Shown here piece by piece: positions 57,601-64,000 of a stretch of DNA of 64,000 nt. The translations under genes and the position numbers were made by a program. The notes under the pieces were generated by a model, which saw only the letters and a list, made by a program, of their open reading frames with translations, was not told the origin of the DNA and made no database searches. Source of the DNA: Heligmosomoides polygyrus polygyrus (Eukaryota > Nematoda > Chromadorea > Rhabditida > Heligmosomidae); NCBI GenBank assembly GCA_947396885.1, contig OX377202.1, positions 109,200,221 to 109,264,220 of the forward strand, written 5' to 3'. The first letter of the stretch is position 1, and every line of letters begins with the position of its first letter.

Positions 57601-60481
57601 GCCCGCATACGTGTGCATGTGTGTGCCTGGTCGTGCTAGTGATTCTCGTGTACTTCTACGGCTGTTTCAACATTCCAATCTGTGATGAACTCTCCTCTAG
57701 AGTTCACAGCTTTCAGGCCGGTGGGCAGAGAACGCTTCAACCTCCTCCTGCTTCTCTTCTCACCAGATGCGGAATCAATCGTCGTTCGTTGGGCTTGAGG
57801 AGCATCATGGTAGCTAGACGCACGCACAGCACGTGTGCTGCGTATCAACGTCAAAAATCTACCCGGCCGCCGATCGCCTGCTGACAATGCGTAATTAGCC
57901 GTCGCCGGTCGTCGTCGCCGTCGTCTTCGGAAGCAAAGAACCGGTGGCGACGGAACGCGACTCCCCAGCCCATAACCGCTGAAGCCGTGGGTGCATCTAG
58001 TAGAGGAGGAAGTCACTGATGCCGTTAGATGACCCTTCATCGCCGTCGTCGTCATCGTCGTCCATCAACTATTCTGGTCATCACCGTCGTCATCAGCACG
58101 TTTTTTCCTCGCCTCGCCTCCTCCAGAACGACGCGGAGGCGGGTCAGCAAAGTGCAGGGCAGGGCGATGGGTACGTGGTGGGGCCGTGTAGCAAAAACGC
58201 CTGGCCCACGACGGTGGGAAACTCATCTCAAGCTGCTTGCTGGCTGTTCAAAGCAGCATCGGGACCTCGGAAACGAGGCCAGCCGTTGTTTCCGGCTCCA
58301 GAAGGCCAGCGGCTCCTGCTCTTCTGCTTCTGACGGGCTGCTGACACGGTTACAACTGTAGGTATCGTGCGCGCACGTTACCAGTCATAACATTCAGCCA
58401 GGCCGAGAGATAGAGATGACACACAGAGCGCGCATAGCAGCAGCACCAGCAAGCAACATCTGGCGCGCATATGATGTAAGTCGTGGAGAACGCGCCACGA
58501 ACAAAGAGAAACCTTGGACGCCGCCGCTAGCGCGGATAGGACAGCCAGCCAGTCAGCCAGCCAGCAGCCACCACGGCGGAAAAGGATGACGGACGAAACG
58601 AGGTAAACCGTCTGTGAAACGCGGCCACAATCGATACGTGGGCAATTCGGACCAAATATAGTCCAGAAGCTTTCGGACTTAGGCCTCTATAACCTTCCCA
58701 TGCCTTGGTTACCTCAATTTTTCAGCATTTTTTTCACCAAAAAAACCTCTGAAGTGGTCTCGAAGCTAAGAAACCACTGAAGTAGCCACCCACAGCAACG
58801 TTTTCAGGGAAAATACATTGGCCTCGTAATAAATCCGACTGAAAGCGAGCAAAATTCTCAATCAGCACCGTATCACCGCCACAAAAACAACTACAGCCAC
58901 GAACGAGAGGCGAACAATAAACTACGGTAGCTCACTGAATCACCACCACCCACAGCATCACAAATCCAGGGCCATACTGTAAGCTTCACCCGGGGCCAGC
59001 CAAGCGAAAAATTGCGACAAAAATCAACAAACATTGAAAAAAATAACCGAATGTTTCGATTTTCAGTGAACTACACCTACAAGAAAGGCTTCCTGCACTA
59101 CGATTACCCCAAAGCTTATCCAATAGAGGTGGTCCTTGCGGATTTTCGGAGAAAAAATTTACTTCCTGGTTCGCCTATAGGGCAAAACTCATAAGGGTTT
59201 TCCCACGGTAACGACCTTCTTCAGTGAATGGAGCTCAACTTGTCCTATAGACCCATTAGCCTGCAACAAATCCTCTATGAACCCGCCGTTAGATGACATG
59301 AAGGCCTAAAAGTATGCTCTCCGCAACGAATGCCACCTGCGCTAAGGCGGAGAACGCTCTAAAGCTTTCGTTGGCGTAGAAGTTGGTGGGGGTCAACATG
59401 TAGCCAAGCCCAGTGCACAAATCTGACAGGTTTGAACATGTGGTGGAGTCGTTGAATGGAGCGATACAGGATCATACAAGTTTTTCAGGAGCGACCCACC
59501 TAACTTGAGCTGCAGCGGCTTTGGACGACTACAGAAAAGTCTACCCTTCCAAAATATATGGTATCCATGGATAAAGATTAGGACTAACCCTGACTGTACC
59601 TGAGTTAACTGGGTTACCCGATCGTCACAAGAGAAAAGACAGCGCCCGCAAGACGATCGAGTAACCCATTTGTTGTTCCTACAGTACATTCAGGGTTAAT
59701 CCTAATAGATGAAGCAAAGACCCGCCCCTCCTACACAAGTGCGAGAGCGCAGTTCAACTTCGGTAAGGGGAGCCATTTAATTTACGTGAGGCTCAAATTA
59801 GGTGGGTCCAACCTGCATGAACCTGACACAGCCTAGTCTCACCTAACTTGAAGTGTACCTTTGGGGTCTACCTAAGAAGAAGGCTCAGATGGCGTGCGTT
59901 GTGGCTGATTTCTGTGTTTGGATTTGGTAGAAAAGGCCACCGGACTAAAGACACACTGGGAAGAGCTCTTAAATCTCCTCTAAAAGGGTGAACTCTTCAG
60001 AAAACCGTCTGGATCAGAATCTCCCTAAAAGGTCACCGAATTAAGTCTTAGCGTAAGCCTCGGGAACAGACATGGAATAGACACTGCCAACCTGTACCAC
60101 ACGTCCCTCCACGGAACCCCTTCCCCCTTAACTCTACCAGAAACTGACAGACCTGAAGGTCACCTACACACCCCGGGCGACTTTGAGCTTCAAGAATTCT
60201 AAGGCAGAAGAACGAACAAAAGCGAGGCGCTGGCTCACCTGCGCATGACTGAGACGACGCTGGTTGACCGGCTGCAGCACGAAGCGACCAGATGATCGTC
60301 GTCGATGATGCTCAGCTGCTGCAGCAGCAGCAGCGGCGGCGGCAGCGGCAGCAGCCGCAGCGGCGGCATGAGCATGATGCTGATGCGGTTGATGCAGCAA
60401 GGTGGACGTCGACGGCGAATCGGCGAGGAACTCGGCACAACGGAGCGACGAAGCCAGCTCGTCAGCGGATGTCATCATCAT
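39682..60481 (-). CDS. cyd-1: G1/S-specific cyclin D, complete, 7 exons
   Basis: Minus-strand exons: 60239-60481, 55560-55661, 55402-55494, 55207-55320, 54901-55048, 40074-40207 and 39682-39987. Sum 1140 nt, 379 residues plus stop. All junctions are GT/AG, phase 0 except phase 1 after exon 5. The ATG at 60481 is the first of three in a row. Residues 13-17 are LRCAE, the LxCxE motif cyclin D uses to bind Rb; 39-56 are 18 alanines after a His-rich stretch. The first cyclin fold spans about 82-186: YFTAVQEHIEPIHREQAVEW, EEKCDADVFPLAVSLIDRFL, LAGVCLFIASKVK. The second follows: WELLVLAHLNWEITTPTGFD, then FFDHL. The Ser/Gly-rich C-terminus ends PPKMARIA. Cyclin D activates CDK4/6 to phosphorylate Rb in G1. 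Introns 1 (4.6 kb) and 5 (14.7 kb) are very long and filled with repeats. The symbol follows the C. elegans name. Confidence 0.93.
40300..40460. repeat. CTGT/CCGT microsatellite
   Basis: Long run of CTGTCTGTC and CCGTCCGTC words with variants. Similar words precede the satellite at 8.7 kb, so the two loci share an arrangement. Confidence 0.85.
40570..40830. repeat. Two units related to the 115-bp satellite
   Basis: ATTATCGATCGGTTTTATCG and ATTATCGATCGATTTTATCG recur about 155 bp apart, each followed by CAACGTTT and GAGTAAACATCGG-type sequence as at 8.9-9.6 kb. Confidence 0.6.
41985..42500. mobile_element. Foldback element, arms of about 225 bp
   Basis: CTGTTAATGAGCATACTGTA near 41993 is inverted as TACAGTATGCTCATTAACAG ending 42487. 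The inner arms pair through AAATGGTTGGAAAT/ATTTCAAACCATT and ACAGTATCCGCCGAAATTTA/TAAATTTCGGTGGATACTGT, to a loop near 42215-42278. It lies in cyclin D intron 5. Confidence 0.88.
43640..44100. repeat. About 190-bp tandem repeat, 2.3 copies
   Basis: Units start near 43650, 43845 and 44030 with GAGAAGCAGAGTGGCACCAT or close forms. They share GAATGTCCTTCTGG.ACC, GTGGCTCCAGTTGGC and AGTACAGG.TGGA.AGGGTTGA. Confidence 0.85.
43645..46395. repeat. Array of AGAGACGCAGA...TCTGCGTCTCT hairpins
   Basis: At least ten copies of a 35-45 bp inverted motif at about 43658, 43850, 44037, 44197, 44363, 44478, 44562, 44913, 44997 and 46350. Each pairs AGAGA(C/A)GCAGA with TCTGCGTCTCT or a close variant around a short centre such as GTGGCACCATT. 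A larger unit is duplicated (about 44465-44735 and 44905-45170). Confidence 0.75.
46790..47130. repeat. About 185-bp tandem duplication
   Basis: AAGGCTCTAGGCAGTCTAAA near 46797 and TAGGCTCTAGCAGCCTAAAC near 46976 start two units. They share GCGCCATGCATCTCC/GCGTCATGCATCTTCC and CAGCCTGTAGGCAC/CAGCCCGTAGGCAC. Confidence 0.7.
50880..51260 (-). repeat. Variant tRNA-derived SINE, tail duplicated
   Basis: TTTGGGATGCGCCACGCATT occurs at about 50891 and 51014, each followed by CCACTT and GAGTGCGCAT. The head end near 51255 carries ACTCAAGACCCGCC and GGCACCACGTGCG. The tail word is that of the main SINE; the body differs. Confidence 0.65.
51530..51780 (+). repeat. Variant tRNA-derived SINE
   Basis: CCGCATGTGGCGCACTTGGT head, GGTGGAAG-type body and GGAATGCATGGCGCATCCAA tail, matching the inverted copy at 50880-51260 (ACCAAAGAGCTTGTTCAGGT against CCTACCTGAACAAGC). 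Confidence 0.65.
53533..53753. mobile_element. CCTAGTCGGG-family MITE 1
   Basis: TTCCTAGTCGGGAGGGG is inverted as CCCCCCCGAGTAGGAA. Inner words GACGCTACATGGCGTC appear near both ends. Confidence 0.75.
53881..54121. mobile_element. CCTAGTCGGG-family MITE 2
   Basis: TTTCCTAGTCGGGGGG (then a long G run) is inverted as CCTCCCAACTGGGAAA. Inside, two CGTCAGAGACATGT copies. Confidence 0.7.
54261..54477. mobile_element. CCTAGTCGGG-family MITE 3
   Basis: TCCTAGTTGAGGAGG is inverted as CCCCCCAACTAGGA. Inside, GACGCCATGTAGCGTC and GACGCCAAATGGCATC. Confidence 0.7.
54702..54852. mobile_element. CCTAGTCGGG-family MITE 4
   Basis: TTCCTAGTCGGGAGGGCG is inverted as CCCACCCGAATAGGAA. It lies within 50 bp of the cyclin D exon 5 donor. 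Confidence 0.7.
55968..56328. repeat. Head-to-head pair of 5'-truncated SINEs (palindrome)
   Basis: A minus-strand 3' half (55968-56141) abuts a plus-strand 3' half (56145-56328). Both keep GGATGCGCCACGCATTCTAC, GGCCACCGCAAGTCATTG and the GAATTGGTACCAGAC word on one strand or the other. Both lack the tRNA-like head. Confidence 0.85.
56510..56585 (+). other. tRNA-like B-box segment
   Basis: GCCAGAGGACTCCGGTTCGA, then GTCCCGTATGGCGCT, resembles the T arm and acceptor end of a tRNA; no pairing 5' end is seen. Confidence 0.35.
56893..57383. mobile_element. Foldback element, about 230-bp arms
   Basis: TTACAAATCCTCAGTCTGAT, then GGCAGAAGCTCG, is inverted as CGAACTTCTGCCATCAGATT, then AAGGATTTGTAA. 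Inner pairing includes TATCGATTAGGCGGCGCAGA with TCTGCGCCGCCTAATCGATA. The loop is near 57105-57160. Confidence 0.88.
60305..60375 (-). repeat. Trinucleotide tract encoding the cyclin D alanine run
   Basis: CAGCAGCAGCGGCGGCGGCA-type repeats on the plus strand, read as mixed GCN alanine codons on the minus strand. Confidence 0.9.
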
Positions 60482-61148
60482 TCCTCCCTATTCTCGGTTG
60501 TCGTTACGGGCACGCGTGAAAAGTAGCGGACGCAGCAGCAGCAGCAGCGACGCGGCGAACACCAGTACACGGTGTTTAACAGCAGATGACCTCCGTGATG
60601 CACACACACGCACACGACGACTGAAATGTAACGTGTACATGGACGCCGTCGGCTCCACCTACTCTTCGACACAGAACAGAACAGAACAGCTCATACACAC
60701 ATACATAGACAGATTAGATGACAGAGCCCGCGCCACAGCGAGAACAATCGGCGAGATCGCCGATTTTGCGGGAAACACCCAGCTATTTGACAGCGCCAGA
60801 TAAGCGTATGTACACAGTCAGAAGAACCTGGCATTCGAGATAATGCAGGAAAAAGGTCGACTGGAACGTACCGCGAGGAAAAATGTCCTATTCTACCTTA
60901 TTCTCAGCCCTTTTAGCCTTTCCCAGAGCGACTTGGAAGTCTAGAGCTCATCCAAGTCACCCTGGGAACCGCCAGAAACGATGCGATTAAGGTAGAGCAG
61001 GACATTTCTTCTCGCGGGACGTTCCAGTCGATCTTCTTCTGCATAATAACTCCACTGTCATGTTCTTCTGACCTAATAAAGTCACGAAAAAGGCATTGTT
61101 CAAGGAGATGTAAAAGGTCCCAACCGGAAATGCACCGCTCAGGGATCT
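60482..61148 (-). promoter_or_regulatory. Cyclin D upstream region
   Basis: TTTCCCGC on the minus strand (60768-60775) matches the E2F consensus about 290 bp before the ATG. An acceptor-like ACATTTCAG at 60621-60629 could be a trans-splice or leader-intron site. CAG repeats lie near 60532. A promoter is inferred from position only. Confidence 0.4.
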
Positions 61149-61316
61149 GGGCCGGATTCGTCAACGACTTACAGCAATTTAACAGAGAAAATACAGCCGA
61201 AATCCCTAATAGCGTATCTTAGCAAGCGATATGGTGAGTGATATAAGCCGCGCTATCAAGAATTTCGGCTGTATTTTCTCTGTTAAACTGCTGTAAATCG
61301 TTGATGAATCCGGCCC
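61149..61316. mobile_element. MITE with GGGCCGGATTCRTCAAC ends
   Basis: GGGCCGGATTCGTCAACGAC, then TTACAGCAATTTAACAGAGA, is inverted as TGAATCCGGCCC preceded by TCTCTGTTAAACTGCTGTAA. Arms of about 60 bp; the same end as 7513-7651. Confidence 0.88.
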
Positions 61317-61319
61317 TTG

Positions 61320-62870
61320 GATATAAAACTGGGTAATTCAAACTTGGAATATAAAGGCGCCTTAAAAATAAAGCTTCATTCTCTTAAAACCATCGTTCCT
61401 ACTATATTTAAGTGACTTTTTTTACTTTTTATAATTTACGACCAAGAAAACAGCTATCTTAAAACCCTTTAATTTCAAAAGTTGGAAAAAACATTAAAAA
61501 CCAAAACTAAATGTTAAAGGTTGCCTATTTATACCCTAGGGTGAAGAGTTGAAGAGTAGAAATAGAAGGTTCGAGAAAGAATCCAAAGGTAAGATGAAGT
61601 CTGCGGTAAAACAAAAGGAAAGCTGAACGAACCGGAGATGATTCTAACCCCGCGTCTTTCCAGAAAAAACGAAATTTGTAGGGAAATTCATTGAACATTA
61701 GGATTCTTTGGATTAAAAGAAGAGAGGGTAAGTAAGCCCATGACAAAATCAGACCAAATAACCCATGAACTAGGGTAAGACGCAGAAAACCTCTCAAAGT
61801 TGGAGACGGGTTCGTTAGAAGCACAACAAACAACTGAATGGAAATAGAATCAAAACTTTGAATGACCCTGTGTCCCCGATTCGAAATCATAGACATCGGG
61901 TACAGAACCATAGCGATCTCAGGGATCTGGAGGCTGCTCAGACGTCAAGGCGATTCTGGTGCGATTACTACGAAAAGATCCTGATGTGTCACCAAAGAAC
62001 TGAATGAAAAACACCATATAGGGATCAGTTGTGCAACGGCACAGATAAGGAACAGAACTGAACCCATAATCCGCGTGACCTCGTGAAATCTACTAGCTGG
62101 TAGAGTTTTTGAGTTTCCTAAGTAAAACTAAACAAAAACTGAAAAATTTAGATGAACTTCGTGTTTCCAATAGGGTATTTAAGTAGATAAAAACTACCCT
62201 GAGATCCTTAAGTAGACATAGATCGAGTAAGTACAGCACTTTCTAAGCAAAACTCCAGAAAAACGAACGATTTGAGTTAAACTCCGCAATGGAACTTGGT
62301 TGGAGACAGGTTCCAGCCTCTTGAAGCCCTGCGCTAACGAACCTTAAGAGAAGTGAATCCGGAGAAAGTTGAGTCAAAGAAGAGAGGTCAAGGAATGCGT
62401 GAACTAAGGACAACGCTGTATACTCCGGAGATACTCTACGATTTGGGAGCACTTCTATGAAAGTAGAGAACCTTTGTAGATCATCCCCCTTTCAAACATC
62501 CGCGAAAATTCAACAAAAATCAATGAAGACAACCAAATAGACATTTTGGGCAAGAAAACGCAAGCCAATAATGAAGACACCTGCACAATAAAGGATGTCT
62601 TCGGTCCCAGTAAGACCCATGGGCTAATAAGAGGGGTTAATTAGCGGCTAACTACGGCGCACCCAACTCGTTAAGGGAGCAGCTCCTCGACGACGAGCTG
62701 AACCCGTCGTGCTCGTCCACATGAGGAAGTGGGCGAATTAGGAATGGCGGCCCCGTAGTGCGCGCAACAGTACGCAGGTTCAAAGGGGCGGGCCCACAAC
62801 GACGACGACGACGGCCAACGTCTTCCCATCATGGTCCGCCTCCGCCCCTCCTCCTCCTCCACCTCCGTAG
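61320..62870. other. No gene recognised
   Basis: AT-leaning sequence. One minus-strand frame of 128 codons (61525-61911) is hydrophobic, but it has no splice or family support. Confidence 0.35.
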
Positions 62871-63030
62871 CCCATAAACTGACAGACTGACTGCTGTGAC
62901 CCGATGTTCTGAGGAAATCTGGGCTAACAGGTGTGGACGAGACTGGCATCAGATGACCTCATGTGAGCATAAGGGGAGTTTGAGCATGGCTTTTTCTGAC
63001 AGGATACTCCAGTCCTTAACCCAAGGACGA
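62870..63030 (+). repeat. Fragment of the right-edge retroposon
   Basis: AACTGACAGACTGACTGCTG, GATGTTCTGAGGAAATCTG and GACCTCATGTGAGCATAAG follow the same order as in the copy at 63500-63610. Confidence 0.55.
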
Positions 63031-63392
63031 TTTTGAAGGCCTTCCAAGACGTCAGTTGAGCAAAAGGAGGATAAATAGAGCTTTTTAAACACAAGGGCAA
63101 AGCTACATTTCATTGAAAGTCTTCTATTCTTTTCCAAGGAGGTGGGGCAAGGCAAAATATGTCGGTTTGGTTTCAGTTTCAGACCAGAGTCGTGATATTG
63201 CACACATTGAGCTGGCCCCTCCCAACCAGGAGAGCGTCAATTGGCCAGGTATCGCTAGAGCTTAAAGACGCCTTACCAGAGTCGTAGGTTGTCCACCAAA
63301 CCGAAACCTAGTTGTTAGATACCGTCATCTCGACTGGTACGGTGCGGAGTGTTCACCGAAACGTCCTGGCTGGTAAATATGTACCTGACGGC

Positions 63393-64000
63393 GCAGTGGA
63401 TAGCATCTTAACCGAGAACCGAGTTCGATTCCATATGGACCAGTAATGGTTACTCCACAGTCCGTCGCCCTTGAAACCTGTGACATAATGCTCTCCTGTG
63501 CACTCCTCTTCTGTCCCTAAACTGACTGACAGTTGATCTCATGTTCTGGGAAAATCTGAGCGTACAACTGTGGTCGGCTAGCATGATCTCATGAGAGATG
63601 GAGTTTGAGCACGGGTCTCTAACCGTTATGCCTAAAACCTTTCACAAATCACTGGGAAACTAGGCCTTCTAGGCTCTTCTGGTGAACACCACGCACAGTC
63701 TGAAGCACCTATTCCATCATTATACGGGAAATAGGTGTTCATACTATACTTGGTGCTGGTCATATCAGCATAGATAGCCTAACTGTTCAATGGTTTGTAA
63801 AGGTTTTAGACGTAGCGGTTAGAGACCCGCGCTTAAACTCCAGCTCTCATGAGGTCATGCTAGCCAACCACAGCTGTTAGCTCAAAATTTTCTCAGAACA
63901 AGAGGTCAACTGTCAGCGGTTCAGGGACAAAAAGGAGTGCGCAGCAAAGGATTATGTCTCAGGTTTCAAAGGCGACAAACTATTGAGTAACCATTAGTGC
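63393..64000. repeat. Inverted pair of tRNA-headed retroposons at window edge
   Basis: The plus-strand copy starts ACGGCGCAGTGGATAGCATC (A box) with GAGTTCGATTCC (B box), then AATGGTTACTC, TTGAAACCTG.GACATAAT, GACAGTTGA.CTC.TGTTCTG and ACGGGTCTCTAACCG. All of these recur inverted in 63780-64000. The centre is near 63720. The right copy's head lies beyond the window. Confidence 0.82.

Larger units (their letters stand above)
55662..60238 (-). other. Cyclin D intron 1 (4.6 kb)
   Basis: GTGAGC donor at 60238 and a TTTTAAG acceptor at 55662. Holds an inverted SINE pair (55968-56328), a tRNA-like stretch (56510-56585), a foldback (56893-57383) and a CAGC microsatellite near 58545. The part from 57.4 to 60.2 kb has no exon I can support. 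Confidence 0.85.

Noticed and set aside
61525..61911. 128-codon hydrophobic minus-strand frame
   Set aside because: Rich in Leu and Phe as expected from AT-leaning sequence; no splice signals, motif or family match that I can see.

Overview
The window looks like nuclear DNA of an animal, most likely a nematode and possibly a rhabditid or strongylid relative. This is inferred from small exons joined by introns ending in TTTCAG, one GC-AG intron, several mariner families, and non-LTR reverse transcriptase remnants of the kind common in strongylid genomes. No bacterial operon structure, CRISPR array or phage module is visible. Most long open frames here are spurious. The three host genes were found by joining short exons in phase, and none of them is seen as one long frame.

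Host genes. (1) Positions 228-9872, plus strand: the 3' part of an unrecognised modular gene. Fourteen phase-1 exons encode three copies of a cassette: a GGDF..SG module, an LSQ(E/D)DIA(R/K)ITAGLGSLG module, a short G-N-L-type module and, in copies 1 and 2, a V-T..GKV..S module. (2) Positions 12563-13192, minus strand: four exons encoding the C-terminal two thirds of a gamma-glutamylcyclotransferase (GGCT); the N-terminal exon was not found. (3) Positions 39682-60481, minus strand: a complete seven-exon cyclin D gene (379 residues) with an LxCxE Rb-binding motif, an 18-residue alanine tract, a 14.7-kb intron and a TTTCCCGC E2F-type site upstream.

Mobile DNA. About half of the window, mainly 13.8-36.7 kb, is transposon-derived. 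A tRNA-derived SINE family (about 290 bp, A and B boxes, TTTATCC-type tail) has about 20 copies and fragments; four copies have 12-13 bp target duplications. There are mariner-type elements at 16965-18519, 19138-20047, 25629-27619 and 31630-32904, plus a fragment near 14.3 kb. There are RTE-like reverse transcriptase fragments and many foldback elements (long inverted repeats) and MITEs.

The most striking locus is 24.9-28.3 kb. A foldback element has a mariner in its loop; that mariner contains a SINE insertion; and the inserted segment also carries the first exon of the oligosaccharyltransferase gene STT3. One 12-bp duplication flanks SINE plus STT3 together, which implies a single retrotransposition event with 5' transduction.

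The large cyclin D introns hold further foldbacks, a cluster of CCTAGTCGGG-ended MITEs (53.5-54.9 kb) and an array of AGAGACGCAGA hairpins (43.6-46.4 kb). A TIR-bounded block rich in GCCGTGCA motifs lies just 3' of the gene (38.4-39.3 kb). The right edge (63.4-64.0 kb) is another inverted pair of tRNA-headed repeats running off the window.
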